Assembly: GCF_001894925.1 (NCBI RefSeq)
Contig: NZ_BCXD01000008.1
Span: 1 to 64,000 of the forward strand
Direction: 5' to 3'
Length of the DNA: 64,000 nucleotides
Source of the DNA: Rhodococcus rhodnii NBRC 100604
GTDB taxonomy: Bacteria; Actinomycetota; Actinomycetes; Mycobacteriales; Mycobacteriaceae
The position numbers were made by a program, and so were the translations under genes. The notes below the pieces were generated by a model that was not told the origin of the DNA, made no database searches, and saw only the letters and a list, made by a program, of their open reading frames with translations. Of the stretch, positions 8,580-17,416 are shown piece after piece (position 1 is the stretch's first letter; each line of letters starts with the position of its first letter).

Positions 8580-9422
8580 GTGAACCACGCAGACCACGAC
8601 ACCGTCGGTCGGGTGAGCGGCGCCGATCGGCCCGGCTCTCCGAGCGGCAACGGGCAGCGGGGACGCGACCGCGACGGACGCGGCTCGCACCTGTATCCGC
8701 GCGTCACCAGCTTCCGATCCCGGCGCGGCACACTCACCGACGCACAGCAAGGAGCGTGGGACCGGCAGTGGGAGCGGCTCGGCTCCGAGGTAGCGCCGGA
8801 GCGTCACCTCGACACCGACGCGCCGCGTCACCTCGACACCGACGCGCCGCGTCACCTCGACACCGACGCGTGGTTCGGCCGCAGCGCCCCCCTCGTCCTC
8901 GAGATCGGCAGCGGCACCGGCACCGCGACGTCCGCGATGGCGCAGGCCGAGCCCGAACTCGATCTGCTCGCCGTCGAGGTCTACCGGCCCGGCATCGCGC
9001 AGTTGCTGCAGCAGATCGAGCGCGCCGAGCTCGGCAACATCCGGATCCTGCGTGGCGACGCCGTCGTCGTCCTCGAGGAGATGCTGGCGCCGCAGAGCCT
9101 CACCGCGGTGCGCGTCTACTTCCCGGACCCGTGGCCCAAGGCCCGCCATCACAAGCGGCGGCTGCTGCAGTCGGGCACGTTCGCGCTCGTCGCGGATCGG
9201 CTGAAGCCGGGCGGCCTGCTCCACATCGCCACCGACCACGCCGAGTACGCCGAGCACATCTCGGAGACGGGCGACGCCGAACCTGCGTTGCGACGGCTCG
9301 ACTGGCACGATCCGGGAATGAAGCTTCCCGTGTCGGTGCAGCGGCCCGTCACCAAGTTCGAGAACAAGGCCCACGACGTGGGGCGGGAGATCAACGACAT
9401 GATCTGGATCAAGCCCTCATGA
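8580..9422 (+). CDS. trmB: tRNA (guanine-N7-)-methyltransferase
   Basis: About 280 aa from GTG 8580; a GTG at 8544 is possible and neither start has a good Shine-Dalgarno, so leaderless translation is plausible. It makes m7G46 in tRNA with SAM. Motif I is VLEIGSGTGTAT. The TrmB signature VRVYFPDPWPKARHHKRRL and the final catalytic-loop region are intact. The insert before motif I holds almost three copies of an eight-residue repeat, RHLDTDAP, encoded by a 24-bp tandem repeat. The stop overlaps the next gene's ATG (ATGA). Confidence 0.93.
   Translation: MNHADHDTVGRVSGADRPGSPSGNGQRGRDRDGRGSHLYPRVTSFRSRRGTLTDAQQGAWDRQWERLGSEVAPERHLDTDAPRHLDTDAPRHLDTDAWFGRSAPLVLEIGSGTGTATSAMAQAEPELDLLAVEVYRPGIAQLLQQIERAELGNIRILRGDAVVVLEEMLAPQSLTAVRVYFPDPWPKARHHKRRLLQSGTFALVADRLKPGGLLHIATDHAEYAEHISETGDAEPALRRLDWHDPGMKLPVSVQRPVTKFENKAHDVGREINDMIWIKPS
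8802..8870 (+). repeat. 24-bp in-frame tandem repeat inside trmB
   Basis: The unit begins CGTCACCTCGACACCGACGC and repeats at 8802, 8826 and 8850, the last copy partial (21 bp). Each unit encodes RHLDTDAP, so copy-number changes keep the frame. The copies are identical at nucleotide level, which points to recent slippage. Confidence 0.95.
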
Positions 9423-10105
9423 GCGTGACCGAGCACTCCGAACTCGATACCGCGCCCGCGACGACGTCGCCGCAGGCCCCCAAGCGCGTTCTGCTCGTGT
9501 GGGACGCACCGAACCTCGACATGGGGCTCGGCGCGATCCTCGGTGGCAGGCCCACCGCCGCGTACCGGCCGCGTTTCGACGCGCTCGGCCGGTGGCTGCT
9601 CTCGCGCACCGCCGAGATCTCGGCAGCGACGGGCGAGGCCCTCGAGCCCGAGGCGACCGTCTTCACCAACATCGCGTCCGGCAGCGCCGACGTCGTGCGC
9701 CCGTGGGTCGAGGCCCTGCGCAACGTCGGTTTCGCGGTCTTCGCCAAGCCGAAGATCGACGAGGACAGCGACGTCGATTCCGACATGCTCGATCACATCG
9801 CGCAGCGTCGGGTCGACGGGCTCGCGGCCGTGATGGTCGCGTCGGCCGACGGCCAGGCGTTCCGCGAACCGATCGAGGAGCTCGCCGAGACGGGGCTGCC
9901 CGTCCAGGTGCTCGGCTTCCGCGAACACGCGAGCTGGGCGGTGTCGTCGGATCTCATCGACTTCGTCGACCTCGAGGACATCCCGGGTGTCTTCCGCGAG
10001 CCGCTGCCGCGGATCAGTCTCGACAATCTGCCGGACGAGGGCGCCTGGCTGCAGCCGTTCCGTCCGCTCTCCGCCCTGCTCGTGGGCCGCAAGAGTGCCG
10101 AATAG
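9419..10105 (+). CDS. NYN-domain (PIN-like) protein
   Basis: 228 aa. It starts at ATG 9419 in a 4-bp overlap with trmB and ends 10 bp before mmpL3. The NYN nuclease fold is shown by the N-terminal acidic motif LLVWDAPNLDMGL, an internal SDMLDHI acidic site and VASADGQAF, the expected metal-ligating Asp positions. It resembles mycobacterial Rv0207c, which lies in the same trmB-NYN-mmpL3 order. A ribonuclease role is inferred from the fold; the substrate is unknown. Confidence 0.85.
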   Translation: MSVTEHSELDTAPATTSPQAPKRVLLVWDAPNLDMGLGAILGGRPTAAYRPRFDALGRWLLSRTAEISAATGEALEPEATVFTNIASGSADVVRPWVEALRNVGFAVFAKPKIDEDSDVDSDMLDHIAQRRVDGLAAVMVASADGQAFREPIEELAETGLPVQVLGFREHASWAVSSDLIDFVDLEDIPGVFREPLPRISLDNLPDEGAWLQPFRPLSALLVGRKSAE

Positions 10106-10115
10106 GAGTTGATCG

Positions 10116-12968
10116 GTGTTCGCCAGCTGGGGAAGGCTCGTCGTTCGCGGCCGTTTCACCGTCATCGGTATCATGGTCGCGGGCATGCTCGCGATGGCCG
10201 TGTACGGGCTCTCGTTGCAGGATCACCTGAGCCAGAGCGGATGGGACGACCCGGGCTCCGAGTCCGTCGCGGCCGCCAAGCTCGCGGACGGGACGTTCGG
10301 TCGCGACACGCAGGGCGACGTCATCGCGATGTATCGCGCGCCCGAGGGATCGACGGTCGAGGACCCAGCCTGGCAGGCGGAAGTGTCGGCGAGTCTCACC
10401 CGGATCGTCGAGGAGAACCCCGACCGGATCCTGCAGGCCAACGGCGGTTTCTTCGAGGTCGGTGACGCGCCGCAGTTCCCGCAGTTCGCGAGTCCCGACG
10501 GCCGGTGGGGCATCGAGTCGATCGCCATCGCCGGCGACAACGACACCGAGATCACGCAGAACTTCCGCGACGTCAAGGACGAGTTCTACGCCGACGGACT
10601 CGACGTCCAGCTGGCCGGCCTGCAGCCGGTCGCGGGCGCCCTCAACGACACGATGGCCGAGGACATCAAGCGCATGGAGATCCTCGCGATCCCGGCGGTC
10701 GGTGTGCTGCTCTTCTTCGTGTTCGGCGGTGTGGTCGCGGCCGCGTTGCCGCTGGTCATCGGTGGTCTCACCGTCATCGCCGCGAACGGCATCGTGCGGC
10801 TGTTCGCCGAGTTCACCGAGGTGAACTCGTTCGTGGTTCCCGTCGTCTCGCTCATCGGTCTCGGTCTCGCGATCGACTACGGGCTGTTCATCGTCAGTCG
10901 TTTCCGAGAAGAGCTCGCCGACGGCTACGAGGTCGATGCCGCGGTCAGACGCACCGTCATGACGGCGGGCCGCACCGTCGTCTTCTCTGCGACGATGATC
11001 GTCGCGAGCCTCGGTGGTCTGCTCATCTTCCCGCAGGGCTTCCTCAAGTCGGTCGCGTACGGCGCAATCGCGACCGTCACCCTCGCGGCCATCGCGTCGA
11101 TCACGATCCTGCCGGCGCTGCTCGCGATCATCGGGCGCCGCGTCGACGCGCTGACCTTCGAGCGGCTCCGCCAGAACAAGACCTCCGAGGAGATCGAGGC
11201 CGGCTTCTGGGGGCGCACCACCGCGTGGGTGATGCGCAATCCGCTCAAGGTGACGATCCCGATCGTCATCGGCCTGCTGCTGCTCATCACGCCGCTGACG
11301 GGTATCCGGTTCGGCGGCATAAACGAGACGTACCTGCCGCCCGGCAGCGACACCCGCGTCGCGCAGGAGACGTTCGACGAACAGTTCCCCGGGATGCGGA
11401 CGGAGCCGGTCAAGCTCGTCGTGACCGACGCGAGCAATCAGGAACTCGGCCAGATCCTCCGCGACGCGAGCGAGGCACCCGGTCTCGTCGAACGCTTCTC
11501 CCCCGAAGGCGCGGCGCAGGACGGCGTCGTCGTCCTCAAGGCCGGTCTCGAGAACCGCAACGACTCGGATTCGACGATCGAGTATCTGCGGTCGATCGAT
11601 GTCCCCGACGGCGTGCAGGTGCTCGTCGGCGGCACTCCCGCGATCGAGTACGACTCGATCCAGGCGCTGCTCGACAACCTGCCGCTCATGATCCTCATCG
11701 TCGTGGGGCTGACGACGGTGCTGATGTTCCTCACGTTCGGGTCGCTCGTGCTACCGATCAAGGCCGCGTTGATGAGTGCGCTGGGGCTCGGCGCGACACT
11801 CGGCATCCTCACGTGGATCTTCGTCGACGGCCACGGCGCCGACGCGCTGAACTTCACGCCGGGTCCGATCATGTCGCCGGTGCTCGTGCTCATCATCGCG
11901 ATCATCTACGGCCTGTCGACCGACTACGAGGTATTCCTCGTCTCCCGGATGGTGGAGGCGCGCGCGAAGGGCGCCTCCACGGCGGAGGCGGTGCGGGTCG
12001 GCACGGCCCACACCGGCCGCATCATCACCGCGGCGGCGCTCATCCTGATCGTGGTCACGGGTGCGTTCGCGTTCTCCGAACTCGTGATGATGAAGTACAT
12101 CGCGTACGGCATGATCGCGGCTCTGCTCATCGACGCCACCATCATCCGGATGGGCCTCGTGCCCGCCGTGATGAAGATGCTGGGCGACGATTGCTGGTGG
12201 GCGCCGCGCTGGATGCAGCGCATCCAGGAGCGGATCGGCCTCGCCGAACCGATTCTCGACGACGAGCTGTCGTCGAAGGACATCCCGCAGCTGACGCCCG
12301 TCGCAGCGCCGCCCGGCCCGAACGCCGCGGCCACCCCCACCGCCACGGCGCGGCGCCCCGCCGACCCGCTCACCGAGCCCATTCCGCTCGCGTCGGGCTC
12401 GGCGGCGGCACCGGACGAGCGTGTGTCGCGGGAGGCAACGGAGGCGCGGCGTTCGGCGACGGGTCGCCCGTCACGCGCTCCCGGTGACGGCGACCCGCAG
12501 GGCGGCGGTCGTCCCACCACCCCGCCGGCGCGGCCCAGCGGTCCGGCCACCGAATCGCGGCCGATCGAGAGCTGGCTCGCGGACCTGCGGTCGACGTCGC
12601 CGGGGCCGCACACCTCTCCCGGCGAGCCACGTCGTGCCCAGCCTGCGGGCGGTTCGAGTGCTCCCCGGAACGGGACTCCGAGCGGTGGCACTCAGGGCAA
12701 CGGGACACCGAGCAACGGCGTCCCGAGCACCACTTCTCAGAGCTCCGGCACTCGGAGCAGCGGGGCAGGACGGAGCGGCGCTGGATCGGAGAGCACTCGT
12801 GCCAACGGCTCCGCGAACGGCGGCTCCGGAAGCACAGGCGCACCGAGTTCGGGCGGGCGGCGCAGCGCGCCCGATCCGGACGACGTCGCCGGTCGGCACC
12901 ACGCGGACGATCCCAATGCACTGAGTGTGAGCGAACTGCTCGCACGCCAGAAGCGTCGCGATCGCTGA
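10116..12968 (+). CDS. mmpL3: MmpL3-type RND transporter (trehalose monomycolate exporter)
   Basis: 950 aa, GTG start with AGGAG 7 nt upstream. It is an inner-membrane, proton-driven transporter that moves trehalose monomycolate for outer-membrane assembly. It has two six-helix bundles plus periplasmic domains. The proton-relay Asp-Tyr pairs are present in both halves (GLAIDYGLFIVSRFRE and GLSTDYEVFLVSRM). From about residue 720 the tail is cytosolic, disordered and Ser/Gly/Asn/Pro-rich with loose repeats such as GTPSGGTQGNGTPSNG. Placement after trmB and the NYN gene matches the mycobacterial mmpL3 locus and supports orthology over other MmpLs. Confidence 0.93.
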   Translation: MFASWGRLVVRGRFTVIGIMVAGMLAMAVYGLSLQDHLSQSGWDDPGSESVAAAKLADGTFGRDTQGDVIAMYRAPEGSTVEDPAWQAEVSASLTRIVEENPDRILQANGGFFEVGDAPQFPQFASPDGRWGIESIAIAGDNDTEITQNFRDVKDEFYADGLDVQLAGLQPVAGALNDTMAEDIKRMEILAIPAVGVLLFFVFGGVVAAALPLVIGGLTVIAANGIVRLFAEFTEVNSFVVPVVSLIGLGLAIDYGLFIVSRFREELADGYEVDAAVRRTVMTAGRTVVFSATMIVASLGGLLIFPQGFLKSVAYGAIATVTLAAIASITILPALLAIIGRRVDALTFERLRQNKTSEEIEAGFWGRTTAWVMRNPLKVTIPIVIGLLLLITPLTGIRFGGINETYLPPGSDTRVAQETFDEQFPGMRTEPVKLVVTDASNQELGQILRDASEAPGLVERFSPEGAAQDGVVVLKAGLENRNDSDSTIEYLRSIDVPDGVQVLVGGTPAIEYDSIQALLDNLPLMILIVVGLTTVLMFLTFGSLVLPIKAALMSALGLGATLGILTWIFVDGHGADALNFTPGPIMSPVLVLIIAIIYGLSTDYEVFLVSRMVEARAKGASTAEAVRVGTAHTGRIITAAALILIVVTGAFAFSELVMMKYIAYGMIAALLIDATIIRMGLVPAVMKMLGDDCWWAPRWMQRIQERIGLAEPILDDELSSKDIPQLTPVAAPPGPNAAATPTATARRPADPLTEPIPLASGSAAAPDERVSREATEARRSATGRPSRAPGDGDPQGGGRPTTPPARPSGPATESRPIESWLADLRSTSPGPHTSPGEPRRAQPAGGSSAPRNGTPSGGTQGNGTPSNGVPSTTSQSSGTRSSGAGRSGAGSESTRANGSANGGSGSTGAPSSGGRRSAPDPDDVAGRHHADDPNALSVSELLARQKRRDR

Positions 12969-13095
12969 CGCCGTCGTCGCACGGTGTCTCGCCGGCCACA
13001 TGTGACGACGTAGCTGCCCTGCTGCCTTCGGCGCGGCGCTACCCTCACCGCGAACCGGCACCGACTCCGGTGAGCGGTGGAGGAGGCGACGCACG

Positions 13096-14175
13096 ATGCG
13101 GACACGGCGAATCGGAATCGGGGTCGTGGTCGTCGCGACCGCGTCGGTGATCGCGACGACGAGTGGGCTGGCGACTGCCGAACCCGCACCGCCCGGTGTC
13201 GCCCCGTCGATCGAGGTGTTTCTCGCCGACGGCACCCCCGCCGACGGCGGGACTGTTCGGGTCGGCGACACGATCACGGTCCGCGGCCACGGTTTCGACC
13301 CGGAGGCGAACCGTGACGGCCTCCCGTTGCCCGTGCCGCCGGGGGTTCCGCACGGCGTCTTCGTGACGTACGGGGCGTTCGCGCCGCAGTGGCGTCCGTC
13401 GGAGGGCGCACCTTCGTCCGCTCGGGTGGAGCAGCGTTCCAACACGGTGTGGGTGATGGACGAGGATGCGCTGAACGCCGTGCCCAGCGCACCGTTCGAT
13501 TTCCGCAGGACGATCGGGCAGCAATGGGTGCCGTTCGGCGACGACGGAACGTTCACGGCGACGATCGAGGTCGCGGAGATCGACGGTGCGGCCGAGGACG
13601 CCCGGTACGGGGTCTACTCGTATGCCGGCGCGGGTGCCGTCAATGCTGCCGAAGAGCATTTCGTCCCTGTCGATTTCGATCCCTCTCCGGGCCCGAACAC
13701 GCCGCAGCCTCCTGCGGCGGATCTCACGTGGGCGTTCGCCCCGGGTTTCGCCGATCTCGTGAAGGGCGAGTTGCAGGGCGGCCTCGCCGTGTCGGACGGC
13801 GCATCGCTCACCGACGACGGACGGCTGACGTTCGAGCTCGCCTCATCCGACATCGACGGCGAGACGGGGCTCGGCATCGCCAGGTACGCTGGAACTGCCG
13901 TGGCGTACACCAAGTTCCACCTCGCCGAGATCGCGATCGTCGACCCGTGGATCGAGTTCACCCGGGAGGGGACGTTCCTGTCGGCGGAGACGTCGACGAC
14001 GAGCCAGAACGGAACCGACGCGACGGCACGCTCGCGTCTCGCGCGACTCGACGCGGCACCGGATGCGGCCGGCGGCGAGCGCACCGACGTCCCGGCCCGG
14101 TTCGAGCACCTGTCCCCGCAGATCCTCGCGCCGTATCTGCTCGGATCGGCTGCGCCGGTGAGCTTCCGGTACTGA
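13096..14175 (+). CDS. Secreted HtaA-domain-like protein
   Basis: 359 aa with AGGAGG upstream of ATG 13096. A Sec signal peptide (GIGVVVVATASVIATTSGLATA) is followed by an Ig-like N-terminal region (about residues 35-200). The second half resembles the HtaA heme-binding domain (DLTWAFAPGFADLVKG start; WIEF...GTFLSAE end). No sortase signal or C-terminal membrane helix is visible. HtaA proteins capture heme in corynebacteria. No heme permease genes lie nearby, so heme binding here is a family inference. It runs convergently into the DUF222 gene. Confidence 0.6.
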   Translation: MRTRRIGIGVVVVATASVIATTSGLATAEPAPPGVAPSIEVFLADGTPADGGTVRVGDTITVRGHGFDPEANRDGLPLPVPPGVPHGVFVTYGAFAPQWRPSEGAPSSARVEQRSNTVWVMDEDALNAVPSAPFDFRRTIGQQWVPFGDDGTFTATIEVAEIDGAAEDARYGVYSYAGAGAVNAAEEHFVPVDFDPSPGPNTPQPPAADLTWAFAPGFADLVKGELQGGLAVSDGASLTDDGRLTFELASSDIDGETGLGIARYAGTAVAYTKFHLAEIAIVDPWIEFTREGTFLSAETSTTSQNGTDATARSRLARLDAAPDAAGGERTDVPARFEHLSPQILAPYLLGSAAPVSFRY

Positions 14176-14191
14176 GCACAGCAGCGGTGCG

Positions 14192-15454
14192 TCACGCTCC
14201 CGCCGCCCAGAAGGTGGGCGAATCGGGTTCGGTGTCGTAGACGGTGCCGTCGGGCATGGTCCAGCGCAGCAGCCCGTCGCCGAGTTGCTGTACGGCCATG
14301 CGGCCCTGGGTTTTCCAGCGATGATGCCGTCGGCAGAGGCAGGCGAGGTTCGCTTCCTCGGTCCTGCCACCCTGGTCGGGGTGTTCGTGGTCGAACGGCG
14401 TCGTGTGGTCGATGTCGCACGACGCTGCCGGGACTGCGCACTGCGGGAAGCGGCACACCCCGTCACGTGCGCGGATGCGGTCCGCGAGGGCACGCGGGAT
14501 GCGGTAGCGCAGGCCCGCGATGTCCGGAGCCGCCTCGACCGGGTCGACGGCGCTGACATGGATGCGCTGGGTCGCGGAGTGCGCGACCGCCTCACGCACG
14601 GTCTCTGGATCGAGCGGACCGACACCGGGCAGGAATCCAGCAGTCATGCCCCCAGCACTCACCGATCCGTCGCTCACGACGATCTGCACCAACGGCCCCC
14701 GCTTGCCCGCGGCAGGAATGGCGGTCGCGCAGTCATTGCGCCCGCACCCACACGTGAGCCGCCCGCTCCCATCGGCAAGCGCTACGAGTGCGTCCGCGTG
14801 CCGCTGCGGCATCGACCGCTCGTCACCCGCGCAGACGTCGCCGATCGCCATTTCCTTCAGCCGATTCCAGATCATGGCCGCATCCAGTGACGGCAGCTCG
14901 CCCGACAGGAACGCCATCCCGTCGTCGCACTGCTTCACCGAGATGTACCGCTCCCCCTTCGCCCGCGCCGACCGTTCCGCGAACCCGTCACGGTCGTACC
15001 GCGCCACCAAACGACGGAGCCGCCCGCTCAAGCGTGCAGGCGGTAGCCGGTCGATCGGCCCGCGAGCGAACAACGCAGCTTCCACGATCCGGGCCTTCTC
15101 GTCGGACAGGTTCTGCAGCAGGTTGTGGATCGTGCGGACCTGCGCCAGATCCAACTCACCCACCGAGAACGCGGTATTGGTGAGTCGCAGCCGGGTGTCG
15201 AGGTCCTCGCACAGCGTGATCGCGAACCACACCCGACCCTCGCTCATCCCCAACGCGAGAGCAACCTCGTTCGCCGCCGACTCACCCGGAATACCCACGG
15301 GACCGTTCGCTTCCGCCGCCACCCGCGCCGCATGGAACCCGCCGATCGCCCGAATCTGCCGATACTCCGCACACGCAAGCATGCGTTTGGACTCGACCAG
15401 TCCCGATACCTCTACCAGCTCGTTTCCCGAGCCGCCCCCACCCGAATCGAACAT
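14192..15454 (-). CDS. DUF222 / HNH endonuclease domain protein
   Basis: About 420 aa from ATG 15454; the frame extends to 15484 but MFDS is the usual family start. The N-terminal DUF222 region (about 1-270) is followed by an HNH nuclease core: CRFPQCAVPAASCDIDHTTPFDHE, then NLACLCRRHHRWK. The catalytic His of the DIDH motif and the zinc Cys pairs are present. These REP13E12-like proteins are multicopy in mycobacteria and relatives, and their mobility and role are unresolved. No inverted repeats or target duplications are apparent at its ends. Confidence 0.85.
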   Translation of the reverse strand: MFDSGGGGSGNELVEVSGLVESKRMLACAEYRQIRAIGGFHAARVAAEANGPVGIPGESAANEVALALGMSEGRVWFAITLCEDLDTRLRLTNTAFSVGELDLAQVRTIHNLLQNLSDEKARIVEAALFARGPIDRLPPARLSGRLRRLVARYDRDGFAERSARAKGERYISVKQCDDGMAFLSGELPSLDAAMIWNRLKEMAIGDVCAGDERSMPQRHADALVALADGSGRLTCGCGRNDCATAIPAAGKRGPLVQIVVSDGSVSAGGMTAGFLPGVGPLDPETVREAVAHSATQRIHVSAVDPVEAAPDIAGLRYRIPRALADRIRARDGVCRFPQCAVPAASCDIDHTTPFDHEHPDQGGRTEEANLACLCRRHHRWKTQGRMAVQQLGDGLLRWTMPDGTVYDTEPDSPTFWAAGA

Positions 15455-15514
15455 AGATACGACACTACAACCACCCACCGACACACTTCGTGCGTCGCGA
15501 GCGCCGACCGGGAA

Positions 15515-16192
15515 TCAGGTGCCGAGCATGCGGCGCATCCGCGCACCGAACGGGTACTTCACGGTGAGCGAGCCGAACGAGATCTTGCCGGTGACGATGA
15601 CGTGGAGCGGACCGTACGGCGGGCCGGCCTCGACGCGGTTGGTGATGCTCGATCCGGTCGGTTCGACGCCGTTGGTGTCGGCGGTGGCCTCGGGCGGAAG
15701 CGTCAGCGCGATCGAGCTGCACACGTCACGGACGTGGATGCGCACGACCTGCGTGCTCATGACGGCACGTGTGAGGTCGAGCGTGATGCTCGAGAACTTG
15801 GTGTCCAGGGTGAAGGCGGCCGGCACCGACCAGCGGCCGCTGCGGGAGATGGTGGACATCCGGCCCCGGATCGTTCCGCTGTCGCCTGTCGGCTGCGGGT
15901 GGTGCTGCGCACGATGCTGCAGGTGCTGCTGGGGATGCTGCTGCTGGGGCATCGATCCCGGCAGTGCGGTGATGGGCACCTGCTGCTGGGCGAGGTATTC
16001 GGGCGAGAGGGCGATGCCGGGGAGGTCGACGAGCACGGAGTTCAGCTCCGCGCGGGTCTTGGCGGCGAGGGCGGTGTCCATGCGCTCGGTGAACTCGCCG
16101 AGCGACAGCATCCCCTGACCGACGGCCTTCTGGAGCAGGTTGCCCACGTGCTGGCGTTCGGCGTCCGATACCCGTAGTTCCCGTGCGTCCAC
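15515..16192 (-). CDS. DUF1707 (SHOCT-like) protein with LiaF-like C-terminal domain
   Basis: 225 aa. The N-terminal DUF1707 domain (about 1-60: MDARELRVSDAERQHV...GEFTERMDTALAAKTRAEL) is joined by a Gln/His-rich linker (about 68-100) to a beta-rich C-terminal domain of the cell-wall-active antibiotic response (LiaF/DUF2154) type. No membrane helix is evident. In related bacteria such proteins are often linked to envelope stress, but nothing in this sequence shows that directly. Confidence 0.75.
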   Translation of the reverse strand: MDARELRVSDAERQHVGNLLQKAVGQGMLSLGEFTERMDTALAAKTRAELNSVLVDLPGIALSPEYLAQQQVPITALPGSMPQQQHPQQHLQHRAQHHPQPTGDSGTIRGRMSTISRSGRWSVPAAFTLDTKFSSITLDLTRAVMSTQVVRIHVRDVCSSIALTLPPEATADTNGVEPTGSSITNRVEAGPPYGPLHVIVTGKISFGSLTVKYPFGARMRRMLGT

Positions 16193-16205
16193 GTGAACAG
16201 ACTAG

Positions 16206-17306
16206 TCAGCCCTCGGGCTCGTCGGCAGCCGCTGGCGCATCGTCGGCGGCAGCCGGTGCGTCACCGGCGTCGGCGGGCTCGTCAGGATCGCGCGCTTCCT
16301 CGGCCCGCAGCGACGCGATCGAGGCGTTGAGCAGGGACACGAGCGGCACTGCGAGCAGGCCGCCGATGATGCCGTGCACGACGATGCCCGTCGTGATCGA
16401 GAGGACGACGGCGAGCGGATGCAGCTGCACGGCGCGGCCGAGGAGCAGCGGCTGCAGCACGTGCCCTTCGAGCTGGACGATCGCGACGATCGCGACCAGC
16501 ACGATCGCGGCGGCGAGCGGGCCGTTCGAGACGAGGGCGACGATCACGGCAAGCCCGCCCGCGACGAACGCGCCGACGAGCGGGACGAACGCGAGGGCGT
16601 CGATCGCGGCGACCGCGGTCGTTCCGCGCATCCACCCGGTGAGCGACGCGAATCCGGCGACGCCCGCCGCGCGCGCCTTCTCTCGATGCGCCTCGGGAAC
16701 GATCTTGGTGACGTAGTGCCACACCTGCGCGCCGCCGTAGAGGAAGAAGATGGTCACGAACACGGTGAGCGCGACTCCCGCGAGCACGTCGCCGAGGGCC
16801 GTGGCCGTCGACAGCGCGCCCGAGGTGATCTGCGACTGGTGTTCCTGCAGCTGGTGCACGAGGGTGTCGCCGGCGGAGTGGACCTGGTCCTCGGTGAAGG
16901 GAAGCCGGCCCGAGCGAAGACGATCCTGCAGGTCGGAGACGGTCTGTTCGGCGTCCGCGACGAGCCGCGGGAAGCCTGCGACGAACTGTTCGACGACGAA
17001 CGTGACGATGGCGCCGAGGACGGCGAGACCCGCGAGCAGGGTGAGGACGACGGCGATCGCCCTCGGCATGCCGATGCGGTGCAGCCGCCCGACCAGGGGC
17101 GACAGGAATGCCGACGCCAGCAGAGCGAGGGCGACGGGGATGACGACGGCGTCGAATCGCAGTGCGAGCCACCCGACGAGCGCGATTCCGGCGGCGACGA
17201 TCAGCAGTCGCCACGTCCACGCCGCCCACACGCGGACCACCGGGTGGACTGTCGATGCCGGCCAGTCCGTCGCGCGATCGGGCCCGCCGGACGGGTTCGG
17301 CCTCAC
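16206..17306 (-). CDS. AI-2E family (PerM-type) membrane permease
   Basis: 366 aa from GTG 17306. It has eight predicted membrane helices. The N-terminal pair (LLIVAAGIALVGWLAL, VVIPVALALLASAFLSPLV) precedes a helical extracytoplasmic loop. The conserved C-terminal block GHVLQPLLLGRAVQLHPLAVVLSITTG is the family signature. The tail is acidic and Ala/Asp/Glu-rich with repeats of AADDAPAA. Family members export small molecules or act as Na+/H+ antiporters; the substrate here is unknown. Divergent from the cyclase gene. Confidence 0.85.
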   Translation of the reverse strand: MRPNPSGGPDRATDWPASTVHPVVRVWAAWTWRLLIVAAGIALVGWLALRFDAVVIPVALALLASAFLSPLVGRLHRIGMPRAIAVVLTLLAGLAVLGAIVTFVVEQFVAGFPRLVADAEQTVSDLQDRLRSGRLPFTEDQVHSAGDTLVHQLQEHQSQITSGALSTATALGDVLAGVALTVFVTIFFLYGGAQVWHYVTKIVPEAHREKARAAGVAGFASLTGWMRGTTAVAAIDALAFVPLVGAFVAGGLAVIVALVSNGPLAAAIVLVAIVAIVQLEGHVLQPLLLGRAVQLHPLAVVLSITTGIVVHGIIGGLLAVPLVSLLNASIASLRAEEARDPDEPADAGDAPAAADDAPAAADEPEG

Positions 17307-17416
17307 GTCCGGAGAGTATCGACAGCGGCGACGGCCCGGAGTGAATTCGGGTACGCGCGCACCGAATCCTCGTACGCGCGGGAGTGAGCGGGAGCATCTC
17401 CGGATAGATTTGTGGC

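Noticed and set aside
14192-15454. DUF222/HNH gene as part of an insertion sequence
   Set aside because: No terminal inverted repeats, target duplication or transposase. The family is often multicopy but is not shown to be mobile here.
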